Assembly: GCF_039543505.1 (NCBI RefSeq)
Contig: NZ_BAABJW010000001.1
Location: forward strand, 434,001-498,000
Length of the DNA: 64,000 bases
Direction of reading: 5' to 3'
Source: Litoribaculum gwangyangense
GTDB lineage: Bacteria > Bacteroidota > Bacteroidia > Flavobacteriales > Flavobacteriaceae
Part shown: one piece after another, positions 52,837-61,493 of the stretch
Layout: each line of letters begins with the position of its first letter
Numbering within the stretch: position 1 is the stretch's first letter
The notes under the pieces: model-generated
Told to the model about the DNA's origin: nothing
The model's database searches: none
What the model saw: only the letters and a program-made list of their open reading frames with translations
Position numbers and translations under genes: made by a program

Positions 52837-52914
52837 ATGGGAAATAGATTATTTCTTATTCTGGCTATCGTTTTGATTATTATCTACTTTTACAATAGAA
52901 ATAGAAAACGTTAA
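52837..52914 (+). CDS. 25-residue single-pass membrane peptide
   Basis: A short ORF of 26 codons including the stop. It starts MGNR, continues with a 15-residue hydrophobic segment (LFLILAIVLIIIYFY), and ends in the basic tail NRNRKR. This is a positive-inside small membrane protein pattern. It begins 29 bases after the MATE stop and may be cotranscribed with it; its stop lies one base from the stop of the convergent oxygenase gene. The tight fit between two genes and the coherent hydropathy argue for coding. Conservation would decide. Confidence 0.6.
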   Translation: MGNRLFLILAIVLIIIYFYNRNRKR

Positions 52915-52915
52915 T

Positions 52916-53545
52916 TTATCGGGTTTTTAACCAGCCTGTTATACTCAACCTTTCAGAATTTACAGGTTTTACCTCGTGTTCAATAATTTGGCTTTCAAAA
53001 ATAACTACCCTACCTGGTAAAGGGTAGATTATTTTTTCTTCATGTTCCAAATACAACACCAATTCCCCACCATTTTCTGGCAACCAGCCATCTTCATTTA
53101 AATAACAAACAAACGATAATTTACGCCTATCATCATTTTGAAAGGTATCAATATGTTTTTTGTAAAAGGTTCCTTTTGGGTAAATAGCATAATGAAATTC
53201 CTTATGTAAAATACCTAAAAAACAGGTTTTGTTAAGATAACTTACCAGACTGTTTATCTTGTTAAAAAACAGATTTTCTTCAGTGTTGGCCTTTGTTTCA
53301 TCCATCCAAAAAATCAAATCACCCCTAATAGATTTCACAATCGTTTCATTCAATTTATTGCCAATAGCTGCCTTTTTAAAACCGTCTTCGGCATGTCTTT
53401 CAAAAAGTGATTGCCTCAATAAGTCCACTTCTTCTAAAGAAAAAAAATCGTCTGTAATACTAAAGCGTTGTTTAGCTATATCCGAAATTATTTTTTCGTA
53501 TAGCGGATTTTCAACAAAATCAATCGCCTCAAATAGATGACCCAT
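52916..53545 (-). CDS. 2OG-Fe(II) oxygenase
   Basis: A 209-residue prolyl-hydroxylase-type 2-oxoglutarate/iron dioxygenase. The iron ligands are His131, Asp133 (HID) and His190 (IIEHEV), and Arg199 (SERLSITGW) would bind 2-oxoglutarate. The double-stranded beta-helix strands HYAIYPKGTFYKKH and GGELVLYL are clear. Relatives hydroxylate prolyl residues, including ribosomal protein or elongation factor targets, but the target here is unknown. It has a consensus promoter at 53590-53622 and is divergent from the queD-like gene. Confidence 0.92.
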   Translation of the reverse strand: MGHLFEAIDFVENPLYEKIISDIAKQRFSITDDFFSLEEVDLLRQSLFERHAEDGFKKAAIGNKLNETIVKSIRGDLIFWMDETKANTEENLFFNKINSLVSYLNKTCFLGILHKEFHYAIYPKGTFYKKHIDTFQNDDRRKLSFVCYLNEDGWLPENGGELVLYLEHEEKIIYPLPGRVVIFESQIIEHEVKPVNSERLSITGWLKTR

Positions 53546-53589
53546 AAGTTTAAATAATAAACCATCTATCTATTGTAGATAAAAGTGCG

Positions 53590-53622
53590 CAAATGTAATC
53601 TAAAAATGTTTTCGTTAAACAA
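53590..53622 (-). promoter_or_regulatory. Promoter of the 2OG-Fe(II) oxygenase gene
   Basis: On the minus strand TTG (53622-53620), a 22-base spacer and TACATTTG (53597-53590), a full consensus match 45 bases before the ATG. On the plus strand a TATCTTTG element at 53629-53636 serves the divergent queD-like gene. Confidence 0.65.
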
Positions 53623-53655
53623 AATGAATATCTTTGTAATCTAAATTTTTATTTC

Positions 53656-54111
53656 ATGAGCTATCATATTCGCATTACAAAACAATTCTCTTTTGAAACA
53701 GGTCATGCCCTTTATGGTTATGATGGAAAATGTAGAAATGTTCATGGGCATAGTTACAAACTCTCGGTAACCGTTATAGGCAAACCTATTACCGACAAAA
53801 ATCACGTTAAATTTGGAATGGTTATCGATTTTGGCGACTTAAAAAAAATAGTGAAAGAAGAAATTGTGAATGTATTCGACCACGCTACCGTATTTAATAA
53901 AAACACCCCGCATGTTGAACTTGCCAAAGAACTTGAAGACCGCGGACATAATGTGTTGCTGGTAGATTACCAACCAACTAGCGAAATGATGGTGATAGAT
54001 TTTGCAAAAAAAATTAAAAAACACCTACCAAGTCATATTACACTACACTCATTAAAATTGCAAGAAACCGAAAGCTCCTTTGCCGAATGGTTTGCTTATG
54101 ATAATATTTAA
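53656..54111 (+). CDS. queD: 6-carboxy-5,6,7,8-tetrahydropterin synthase family protein
   Basis: A 151-residue QueD/PTPS-fold enzyme. Zinc ligands are His17 (FETGHALYG), His30 and His32 (VHGHSY), and the catalytic cysteine is Cys26 (GKCRNVHGH). The glutamate near the C-terminus is in LQETESS. QueD makes carboxytetrahydropterin from dihydroneopterin triphosphate in queuosine synthesis. The CxxxHxH spacing fits this rather than pure PTPS, though no other que gene is in the window. A TATCTTTG promoter element precedes it. Confidence 0.88.
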   Translation: MSYHIRITKQFSFETGHALYGYDGKCRNVHGHSYKLSVTVIGKPITDKNHVKFGMVIDFGDLKKIVKEEIVNVFDHATVFNKNTPHVELAKELEDRGHNVLLVDYQPTSEMMVIDFAKKIKKHLPSHITLHSLKLQETESSFAEWFAYDNI

Positions 54112-54137
54112 GGCGTTACATGATACCCTTTTCAATT

Positions 54138-54162
54138 TGTCATATTGATTGCAGTCGAAATA
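54138..54162. repeat. Degenerate REP-like element (TTTGTCATATTGATTGCAGTC)
   Basis: The stretch TTTGTCATATTGATTGCAGT followed by CGAAAT resembles the flavobacterial intergenic repeat that reads GTCACATTGAGCGCAGTCGAAATG, with several changes. It is a likely decayed copy, lying 27 bases after the queD-like gene. Confidence 0.45.
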
Positions 54163-54213
54163 TTTTAAAAAAATTAAAATAGGATTTCCACTTTAATGCC
54201 TAACGCAAAAAAG

Positions 54214-54240
54214 AGATTCCTGCGTTCGCAGGAATTATCT
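54214..54240. repeat. REP-like hairpin repeat (ATTCCTGCG/CGCAGGAAT)
   Basis: A perfect 9-bp stem ATTCCTGCG (54216-54224) / CGCAGGAAT (54227-54235) with a two-base centre, flanked by partly matching AGAT/ATCT. This hairpin is a recurrent intergenic repeat in flavobacteria. Its right edge is 12 bases before the lpxH-like ATG, so it lies in that gene's leader. Confidence 0.7.
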
Positions 54241-54251
54241 ATATTTACAGC

Positions 54252-55010
54252 ATGCAAATACCAAAAGGCAAAAACATTTATTTCGCTTCCGATAATCACT
54301 TAGGAGCTCCTACTCAGGAAGCTTCCCGACCTCGCGAAAAAAAATTTGTAGCTTGGTTAGATACTATAAAACATGACGCCGCTGCGATTTTCCTTTTGGG
54401 AGATTTATTCGACTTCTGGTTTGAGTATAGTAAAGTAGTTCCCAAAGGCTTTACGCGTACCTTAGGAAAACTTGCCGAAATTAGCGATTCTGGAATTCCT
54501 ATCTATTACTTTGTAGGCAACCACGATTTGTGGATGCATGGCTATTTTGAAGAAGAACTAAACATACCCGTTTACCATAAACCAAAAGAATTTACCTTTA
54601 ACAAAAAAACCTTTTTTATAGGTCATGGCGATGGTTTGGGACCCTACGATAAAGGCTACAAACGCATGAAAAAGGTGTTCACTAATCCGTTTTTTAAATG
54701 GGTTTTTAAATGGGCACACCCTGATATCGGTATGCGAATTGCTCAATATTTATCAGTTAAAAACAAATTGATTTCTGGTGATGATGATGCTACCTTTTTA
54801 GGGGAAGATAACGAGTGGTTGGTGCAGTATTCCAAAGAAAAATTAAAAGACAAACACCGCGATTATTTCGTGTTTGGACACCGACATTTACCCTTAAATA
54901 TCGACCTAAACGAAACCTCAAAATATATCAATTTGGGCGATTGGATAACCTATTATACCTACGGTGTTTTTGATGGTGATACTTTTCAGTTGAAGGAATA
55001 TCAACCTTAA
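54252..55010 (+). CDS. lpxH: UDP-2,3-diacylglucosamine diphosphatase-type metallophosphoesterase
   Basis: A 252-residue calcineurin-like phosphoesterase. The metal ligands are Asp14, His16 (SDNHLG), Asp51 (GDLFDFW), Asn90 and His91 (GNHDLWM), His125 (GHGDGLG) and the C-terminal GHRH. The FDFWFEY and GHGDG wording is characteristic of LpxH, which cleaves UDP-2,3-diacylglucosamine to lipid X in lipid A synthesis. It is peripheral to the inner membrane. The end overlaps the convergent MFS gene by 4 bases. Confidence 0.9.
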   Translation: MQIPKGKNIYFASDNHLGAPTQEASRPREKKFVAWLDTIKHDAAAIFLLGDLFDFWFEYSKVVPKGFTRTLGKLAEISDSGIPIYYFVGNHDLWMHGYFEEELNIPVYHKPKEFTFNKKTFFIGHGDGLGPYDKGYKRMKKVFTNPFFKWVFKWAHPDIGMRIAQYLSVKNKLISGDDDATFLGEDNEWLVQYSKEKLKDKHRDYFVFGHRHLPLNIDLNETSKYINLGDWITYYTYGVFDGDTFQLKEYQP

Positions 55011-56272
55011 TCTTTCTCGTGTTCTTCCAAATCCTTAGTTAAATCCAGTTTTCTAAAAGACGGCGACACCAACCCTGTTGTGATAACGGTTAGTAACGTC
55101 ATAGTGCCTCCAAAAACCACAGCGGTAACGGTTCCCATAAGTTTTGCGGTCAAACCACTTTCAAAAGCACCTAACTCGTTTGAAGAACCAACAAACATAG
55201 AGTTTACCGATGACACGCGACCGCGCATGTGGTCGGGGGTTTTAATTTGTAAAATGGTTTGACGTATCACCATGGAAACGCCATCTGTAACTCCGCTGAA
55301 AAATAGTGCCAGAAGTGAAATCCAAAACACAGAGGATAAGCCGAAAACAATAATGCATATCCCAAAACCAAACACTGCAATCAATAATTTCATACCCGCA
55401 TTTTTACTAATTGGTATGTATGCTGTAACCAACATGGTGATAAAAGCGCCCACTGCTGGAGCTGCTCTTAACACCCCAAAACCTTCACTTCCTACTTTTA
55501 AAATATCTTGAGCAAAAACCGGTAAAAGTGCAATAGCGCCACCAAATAAAACAGCTATCATATCCAAGGTCATAGCGCCCAAAATGGCTTTGGTTTTAAA
55601 TACAAAACGCACACCTTCCTTTAAACTTTCAATAACAGGTTCGCCAATTTTTGGATTCAAAATAGGCTTTCTCTTAATCTGTACTAAAATGAAAAGTGAC
55701 AACAATACTAACCCAAATACAATACAAAGCGACCAATGAACCCCAATTAATCCAATTGAAAAACCACCAAATGCAGGTCCTAAAACACTTGCCATTTGCC
55801 ATGTGGAACTGTTCCAAGTGGCAGCATTGGGATATATTTTTTTGGGGACAATAAGCGCTACCAGTGAAAAAATAGTTGGCCCAAAGAATGACCTCAAAAA
55901 CCCTCCAAAAAATACAAGCGCATATATAGAATATAAAATGGTTTGGGTGGACCAATCACCAACAACGGCATCCCACGTTAATAAAAACAGTCCTAAACTA
56001 ATCAAGGAAAACGCAGCAATACAGGTTGCCAAAAGGTTTCGTTTTTCTTTTTGGTCTACAATATGCCCTGCAAACAAAGCCATGGTGAAGGCTGGTATAA
56101 TTTCCATTAATCCAATTATGCCCAGGGATAATGGATCCTTGGTTAAGCTATATACTTGCCACTCAATAACTATGAATTGCATAGACCACCCAAATACCAA
56201 GACAAAACGAACCAATAAAAAGATATTAAATTCTTTAATTCTCAGTGCTGCATACGGATCTTTTTGAGCCAT
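55007..56272 (-). CDS. MFS transporter
   Basis: A 421-residue major facilitator with 12 hydrophobic segments. The loop 2-3 motif is present as AGHIVDQKEKRNLL (around residues 65-80). The family branch is like the macrolide/enterobactin exporters (MFS_3-type), with VSSVNSMFVGSSNELGAFESG in the second half. The transported compound is unknown. The start is 3 bases after the recJ stop, so it belongs to the recJ transcription unit. Confidence 0.9.
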   Translation of the reverse strand: MAQKDPYAALRIKEFNIFLLVRFVLVFGWSMQFIVIEWQVYSLTKDPLSLGIIGLMEIIPAFTMALFAGHIVDQKEKRNLLATCIAAFSLISLGLFLLTWDAVVGDWSTQTILYSIYALVFFGGFLRSFFGPTIFSLVALIVPKKIYPNAATWNSSTWQMASVLGPAFGGFSIGLIGVHWSLCIVFGLVLLSLFILVQIKRKPILNPKIGEPVIESLKEGVRFVFKTKAILGAMTLDMIAVLFGGAIALLPVFAQDILKVGSEGFGVLRAAPAVGAFITMLVTAYIPISKNAGMKLLIAVFGFGICIIVFGLSSVFWISLLALFFSGVTDGVSMVIRQTILQIKTPDHMRGRVSSVNSMFVGSSNELGAFESGLTAKLMGTVTAVVFGGTMTLLTVITTGLVSPSFRKLDLTKDLEEHEKD

Positions 56273-56275
56273 GAT

Positions 56276-57970
56276 TTATGCTTTTATATCTCTTAATTTA
56301 AGCTGCAAACTCACATTTCCTTGCCATTCGTTTTCATCAAGGGAGTAAGCGGCTTTAAAAGATTTTCCTTCAGAAATAATATCAAATTTATCGCCCATAC
56401 TAAACCCAATACCTACAAATCGCACATTTGAGTTGGGTTGGGTTACGGTTAATCGTAAATGGGTTTCATCAGTTCCAACACATTTTCCGTAGCCTGTATC
56501 CACTAAATTTTCGGTCATAAAAACAGGCGTCATATTACTGGGGCCATAAGGAGCAAATTGTTTTAAGATTCTATAAAATTTAGGAGTAATATCGTCTAAA
56601 TCAATTTTACAATCAATTTTGATTTCTGGTGTTAGTAAATTCCTGTCAATAGTTTTAGTTACTACTTCTTCAAAAGCTCGTTTGAAGGCTTCATAATTTT
56701 CTTCCTTCAGGGTTAAACCTGCAGCGTATTTATGGCCTCCAAATTGTTCAATGTTTTCGCTACAAGCTTCCAAAGCATTATAAATATCGAAATCCCTAAC
56801 CGAACGTGCCGATGCCGCCAAAAAATCGCCGCTTTTAGTAAAAACCAAGGTTGGTCTGTAATAGGTTTCTGTTAATCTAGAAGCAACAATACCAATAACG
56901 CCTTTATGCCAATCTTTATGGTAAACAACAGTAGTGAGGCGATTCTGTTCATTTTGTTCTTCAATTTGTTTAAGGGCTTGTTCGGTAATTTGTTTATCTG
57001 CATCACGCCTGTCGGTATTAAACGTTTCAATTTCAACCGCATATTTTTGTGCTAAACTGTAATTAGTTTCAGTTAAAAGCGAAACGGCATAATCTCCATG
57101 CTTCATGCGCCCTGCCGCATTTATTCTTGGTGCAATAATAAAAACCACATCGGTTATGGAAAGTTCCTTTTTGTTAATTTCTGAAATCAGCGCAGCTATT
57201 CCCGGACGTGGTTTATGGTTTATAACTTGAAGGCCAAAATATGCCAACACGCGGTTTTCGCCATCAATAGGAACAATATCTGCCCCAATGGCCGTGGCTA
57301 CTAAATCCAGATATTCCGTTAAGTCATCAATGGTTTTTCCTTCCCTTAAAGCCAGGGCTTGAACTAATTTAAAACCAACCCCACATCCGCAAAGTTCTTT
57401 GTAAGGATAATAACAATCGTCTCTTTTAGGGTCTAAAACAGCTTCTGCCTTTGGTAAGTGTTCTCCAGGTCTATGATGGTCGCATATAATAAAATCGATA
57501 CCCAGACTTTTTGCATGAGCCACTTTTTCGATGGCTTTTATTCCGCAATCCAGTGCGATTATGAGGGTGAATTCATTGTCTAAAGCATAATCAATACTTA
57601 AATATGAAATACCGTATCCTTCATCATACCTATCGGGAATATAAGTCGCAATATTTTCTGTTTTTGTTTTTAAATAAGACGCTACTAGTGCTACAGATGT
57701 TGTACCATCAACATCATAATCTCCATATACTAAAATATTCTCCTCATTAGCTACAGCTTTTTCTATTCTAGCAACAGCTCTATCCATATCTTTCATCAAG
57801 AATGGATCGTGCAAATCATCTAAACTGGGTCTAAAAAACGCTTTGGCTTCCTCAAAAGTTTCAATACCTCTTTGTACTAACAATGAGGCAATATTAGCAT
57901 CAACGTCTAAAGCCTTTTGCAAGGTTTCAACTTTTTTAGTTTGAGGTTTGGGTTTTAATGTCCAGCGCAT
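56276..57970 (-). CDS. recJ: Single-stranded-DNA-specific exonuclease RecJ
   Basis: A 564-residue 5'-3' exonuclease of the DHH family acting in recombination and mismatch repair. DYDVDG (84-89) and DHH (164-166, in CDHHRPGE) are the metal motifs; the DHHA1 domain has AGRMKHG and GGHKYAAG, and the C-terminal OB-like domain is present (about 455-560). The length is typical. It precedes the MFS gene by 3 bases and follows the OsmC-family gene by 29 bases. Confidence 0.96.
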   Translation of the reverse strand: MRWTLKPKPQTKKVETLQKALDVDANIASLLVQRGIETFEEAKAFFRPSLDDLHDPFLMKDMDRAVARIEKAVANEENILVYGDYDVDGTTSVALVASYLKTKTENIATYIPDRYDEGYGISYLSIDYALDNEFTLIIALDCGIKAIEKVAHAKSLGIDFIICDHHRPGEHLPKAEAVLDPKRDDCYYPYKELCGCGVGFKLVQALALREGKTIDDLTEYLDLVATAIGADIVPIDGENRVLAYFGLQVINHKPRPGIAALISEINKKELSITDVVFIIAPRINAAGRMKHGDYAVSLLTETNYSLAQKYAVEIETFNTDRRDADKQITEQALKQIEEQNEQNRLTTVVYHKDWHKGVIGIVASRLTETYYRPTLVFTKSGDFLAASARSVRDFDIYNALEACSENIEQFGGHKYAAGLTLKEENYEAFKRAFEEVVTKTIDRNLLTPEIKIDCKIDLDDITPKFYRILKQFAPYGPSNMTPVFMTENLVDTGYGKCVGTDETHLRLTVTQPNSNVRFVGIGFSMGDKFDIISEGKSFKAAYSLDENEWQGNVSLQLKLRDIKA

Positions 57971-57999
57971 ATCCCTTTTTAATTACGCAAAGGTGAAAT

Positions 58000-58422
58000 T
58001 TATTTTTTATGAAAATGAGTTTTTATTTCCATTTCCGAAAACTGACGAAACATTTCCATGACACCACAATATTTTTCAACAGATAAGTCAACCGCCTTTT
58101 GAAGTCTTTTTTCATTCAATTCATTCCCGTAAAAATGAAAATGCATCGATACTTTATCATAATATTTTGGATGCTCTTCAGTTAAATTAGCCTCAATTTC
58201 AATTTTAAAAGTATCTAACTTTAACTTCATTTTTTCAATAATAGCGGCCACATCCAATCCTGAACATCCAGCCAAACTAGATAGCATTAAAGCTTTTGGG
58301 CGATAGCCTTCCCCTTTGCCTCCGCTATCTGGTCCTGCTTCAATAAATAAATTGTGTCCCGATGGATTAGTGCTTTCAAACTTCATGTCGCCTAACCAAG
58401 TTGTAGTAATATGATCTGCCAT
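58000..58422 (-). CDS. OsmC-family peroxiredoxin-like protein
   Basis: A 140-residue OsmC/Ohr-fold protein. The redox pair is Cys53 (SLAGCSGLD) and Cys119 (EKYCGVM), both conserved and positioned as in thiol peroxidases that reduce organic hydroperoxides. There is no signal peptide. It is probably the first gene of an OsmC-recJ-MFS unit on the minus strand and is divergent from the carboxymuconolactone-type gene. Confidence 0.92.
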   Translation of the reverse strand: MADHITTTWLGDMKFESTNPSGHNLFIEAGPDSGGKGEGYRPKALMLSSLAGCSGLDVAAIIEKMKLKLDTFKIEIEANLTEEHPKYYDKVSMHFHFYGNELNEKRLQKAVDLSVEKYCGVMEMFRQFSEMEIKTHFHKK

Positions 58423-58567
58423 TATTGTGAATTATTTTTTGTTTCTTGTGGTGAAAATATTTAAAAAGTCGGACACAAGTAACATCTTAAACTATTCTTT
58501 TAAAATTTATGGTACTAATTAAGGATGTTTCTTGTAGATGCCAAAAATACTATTTAAAAAATTAATT

Positions 58568-59158
58568 ATGCCTTTAGTAACACCATTATCTGCTGACCAT
58601 GATTTGGAGACCAAAGAACTCGCCACATTCTTTAACGAAACCTTAGGCTTTTGCCCAAATTCAGTTTTAACCATGCAACGTCGTCCTGCCATAAGTAAGG
58701 CTTTTATTAATTTGAATAAAGCGGTTATGGCGAATGAAGGACGTGTAACCTCTGCTTTAAAACGCATGATTGCTTGGGTAAGTAGTAACGCTACAGGTTG
58801 TCGGTATTGTCAAGCACATGCCATTCGTGCCGCAGAGCGTTATGGTGCAGAACAAGAACAATTGAATAATATTTGGGACTACCGAACACACCCTGCATTT
58901 AATGAGGCCGAACGTGCTGCATTGGATTTTAGTTTAGCGGCAAGCCAAGTACCAAATGCGGTTGATGAAGCTATTAAAGAACGTTTGTATGAGCACTGGG
59001 ATGAAGGGGAGATTGTAGAAATGTTGGGGGTGATTTCCTTGTTTGGATATTTAAACCGGTGGAATGATAGTATGGGGACTTCTATGGAGGATGGTGCCGT
59101 TGAAAGTGGTGTGCACTATTTAGGTAAACATGGGTGGGAGAAAGGGAAGCATTTATAA
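58568..59158 (+). CDS. Carboxymuconolactone decarboxylase-family (AhpD-like) protein
   Basis: An AhpD-like protein of 196 residues from the chosen start. The redox motif Cys78-x-x-Cys81 with His84 (GCRYCQAHA) is that of AhpD/peroxidase-related members rather than true decarboxylases. The ATG at 58568 opens PLVTPLSADH, the usual family beginning; an ATG at 58538 would add a ten-residue basic leader. Likely functions are thiol-based peroxide reduction. Together with the divergent OsmC-type gene it forms an oxidative-stress pair by location. Confidence 0.85.
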   Translation: MPLVTPLSADHDLETKELATFFNETLGFCPNSVLTMQRRPAISKAFINLNKAVMANEGRVTSALKRMIAWVSSNATGCRYCQAHAIRAAERYGAEQEQLNNIWDYRTHPAFNEAERAALDFSLAASQVPNAVDEAIKERLYEHWDEGEIVEMLGVISLFGYLNRWNDSMGTSMEDGAVESGVHYLGKHGWEKGKHL

Positions 59159-59171
59159 AAATTGATTATTT

Positions 59172-59954
59172 ATGAAATTAATTAAAAATAAGCTGTCAGT
59201 TGCTATTCTTTTTCTAGCCGTATCAATCTTTTCATGTAAAAACAAATCAAATACAGACGATTCAAACTTCAAACTTGTTGAAAGAAACTCATATTTCATA
59301 GACAACTATGATGGTATTAGTGTTTACAGAGATAATGAAACCAGGAAACCACTAAATGGTTATTATGTGGTAGGCGATAAATTTAAAAAATGGGAAGAGT
59401 TCAGAGTTGAAAATGGTATTTTGAATGGACCAAGTTTTGTTTTTCATAACAATGGTGAAGTTTTTTCAGAAACTAATTATTTAAACGGAAAACTAGACGG
59501 TGAGGAGAAAATTTATTCTTTATCAGGAAAATTAAAAACACTTAATACTTACAAAAACGGTGTTAAGTACGGTAAAAGTCTTAGTTATTATGAAAGTGGG
59601 GAACTTCAATCGGAATCTAAAATTGAAAATGAAAAAGTTATTGAATCTATTTCCTATGATATTATTGGTAAAATAGAGTCTCAAATGTTTATTGAAGACG
59701 GTAAAAAGATAACACAATATATAAAAAATGGAAAGGTTTTTTCAGAAAGTATTTCTTCAACTTATGACAATTTTGAAGCTGTAAAATTCTATAATGAAGA
59801 TGGTTCTCTAAAATTGTTTATACAGATGTTAGTTGATGAAGAAAATGCTTTTATAATTGAAAGAAATGAAAATGGTGAAGAAATAAAGCGAATTAACCTA
59901 AAAGAAAACCCTGAAGAGGCTTTAAAATTTAGAGCTCTTTTTGGTGAGTTTTAA
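59172..59954 (+). CDS. Lipoprotein with MORN-type (YwqK-like) repeats
   Basis: A 260-residue lipoprotein (lipobox FSC, Cys22). Residues about 70-200 contain repeats of the kind NGxxxGxxxxYxxxGxL (for example ENGILNGPSFVFHNNGEV and YLNGKLDGEEKIYSLSGKL), the MORN-like pattern of YwqK-type proteins. A helical C-terminus follows. The role is unknown; the repeats suggest envelope binding. It starts 13 bases after the preceding CDS and is convergent with rsmI, 8 bases apart. Confidence 0.82.
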   Translation: MKLIKNKLSVAILFLAVSIFSCKNKSNTDDSNFKLVERNSYFIDNYDGISVYRDNETRKPLNGYYVVGDKFKKWEEFRVENGILNGPSFVFHNNGEVFSETNYLNGKLDGEEKIYSLSGKLKTLNTYKNGVKYGKSLSYYESGELQSESKIENEKVIESISYDIIGKIESQMFIEDGKKITQYIKNGKVFSESISSTYDNFEAVKFYNEDGSLKLFIQMLVDEENAFIIERNENGEEIKRINLKENPEEALKFRALFGEF

Positions 59955-59962
59955 ATAATATC

Positions 59963-60634
59963 CTATTTCTTCCCACCAACACAAATAACAATTTCACCTT
60001 TAGGGGGTTTGTTGGTATAATGTTCTAAAACTTCTTTGGCTGAGCCACGAATGGTTTCTTCGTACAATTTTGTTAACTCTCTTGAAACAGAAACAGGTCT
60101 ATCTTCACCAAAATACTCGCTAAAATGCCCTAATGTTTTAATAAGTTTATGCGGGCTTTCATAAAAAATCATGGTTCGGGTTTCTTCAGCAAGCGCCAAC
60201 AATCTGGTTTGACGTCCTTTTTTTACAGGCAAAAAGCCCTCAAAAACAAACTTATCATTTGGCAATCCAGAATTCACTAAGGCAGGGACAAATGCTGTGG
60301 CTCCAGGTAAACAATCCACCTCAATATTATTTTCTATACAAGCTCTTATAAGTAAGAACCCAGGATCGGAAATAGCAGGTGTTCCGGCATCACTTATTAA
60401 AGCCATGTTTATTCCGCTTTTTAATTTTTGTATTAAATTTTCAACAGCTTTATGCTCATTATGCATGTGGTGCGATTGCATATGAGTTGAAATTTCAAAA
60501 TGTTTTAAAAGCTTTCCTGAAGTTCGGGTGTCTTCGGCCAGTATTAAATCGACCTCTTTTAAAACGTCAATAGCCCTAAAAGTCATGTCTTTTAAATTAC
60601 CTATAGGCGTAGGAACTATAAAAAGTTTACTCAT
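59963..60634 (-). CDS. rsmI: 16S rRNA (cytidine(1402)-2'-O)-methyltransferase
   Basis: A 223-residue tetrapyrrole-methylase-fold enzyme that methylates the ribose of C1402 in 16S rRNA. VPTPIGNLKDMTFRA at the start, EDTRTSGKLLKHF, SDAGTPAISDPG and PGATAFVPALVNSGL are the family motifs. The start codon overlaps the stop of the next upstream gene by one base, so the two are coupled. It is cytosolic. Confidence 0.96.
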   Translation of the reverse strand: MSKLFIVPTPIGNLKDMTFRAIDVLKEVDLILAEDTRTSGKLLKHFEISTHMQSHHMHNEHKAVENLIQKLKSGINMALISDAGTPAISDPGFLLIRACIENNIEVDCLPGATAFVPALVNSGLPNDKFVFEGFLPVKKGRQTRLLALAEETRTMIFYESPHKLIKTLGHFSEYFGEDRPVSVSRELTKLYEETIRGSAKEVLEHYTNKPPKGEIVICVGGKK

Positions 60635-61386
60635 TAATCAAACTTTGCTTCTATAATTTCTAAAAAGCGCTCTTCAAATTCTTCTTTACCTATCCAATTA
60701 TTGTAATCTGGCTTTACCATGTTTTCAATAAAATGTTGAGCATCTTTATAAGATTCTAAAGTATTTAATTGAGACACCACTCTGTTATAGTCGTCACTAT
60801 TTCCGGCAAATAAATGTTTTATAAAAGCTATTTTATCATTCAAGCCAATGTTAAAATTATGTGCTTTAAGTTTATCGTTTAAAGATTTTTTTTCGTTTGA
60901 AACGCCATTTTTTATTTTCGAAACAGGCTCAAAAACCGGTGTCTCCTTAAACCCAGCCGTAATTTCCTCAAAATCTATTTTATGGTATTTCTTTTGTGTA
61001 ATAGCCTCTTCAAAAACAGCATCTATTTCTTCAGATTCTTGAGATTCATCAGGCATGTGCGAAACCATATCTTTGATTTTGTTCATTACAGGCTCCATAA
61101 TACCATCATCTTCAACCTCATCAAGATTGATGTATAATTTATCTTCAACCTCAATAGTATCGCTTATTTTATTATTAAAAGCATCGTCCAACATGCCAAA
61201 AAATGAAGAGTCGCTGCCAATGGTAGGTATGTTTCCTTCAAAGTTATCATGAGCAAATTTTAATACAGAGAGTTTTTCATGGAGCAAAGAAACTTCAGCA
61301 TGCATTTTAATAACATCTTCCTTACCCTTAAGTTTTAGGATTCTGTGAGCTATACTAATGAGTTCAGATTCCAACTTCTTCTTCAT
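60634..61386 (-). CDS. Conserved Bacteroidota hypothetical protein upstream of rsmI
   Basis: A 250-residue soluble acidic protein without a signal peptide. It opens with a helical region (1-50, coiled-coil-like), has a low-complexity acidic middle (about 80-150), and ends with a compact helical domain containing NIGLNDKIAFIKHLF and NWIGKEEFEERFL. Proteins of this kind sit between tdk and rsmI in flavobacteria, so it is a true gene, but I know of no function. It overlaps rsmI by one base. Confidence 0.82.
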   Translation of the reverse strand: MKKKLESELISIAHRILKLKGKEDVIKMHAEVSLLHEKLSVLKFAHDNFEGNIPTIGSDSSFFGMLDDAFNNKISDTIEVEDKLYINLDEVEDDGIMEPVMNKIKDMVSHMPDESQESEEIDAVFEEAITQKKYHKIDFEEITAGFKETPVFEPVSKIKNGVSNEKKSLNDKLKAHNFNIGLNDKIAFIKHLFAGNSDDYNRVVSQLNTLESYKDAQHFIENMVKPDYNNWIGKEEFEERFLEIIEAKFD

Positions 61387-61493
61387 TGTTTATAATTTTT
61401 TAATTATTATTATGTTGGCTTTTGATTTTTAATAAATTTACGTCACCTTTATACAAACGAATAATCGCTTGGTTTTAGTGTTAAATTTACGAA

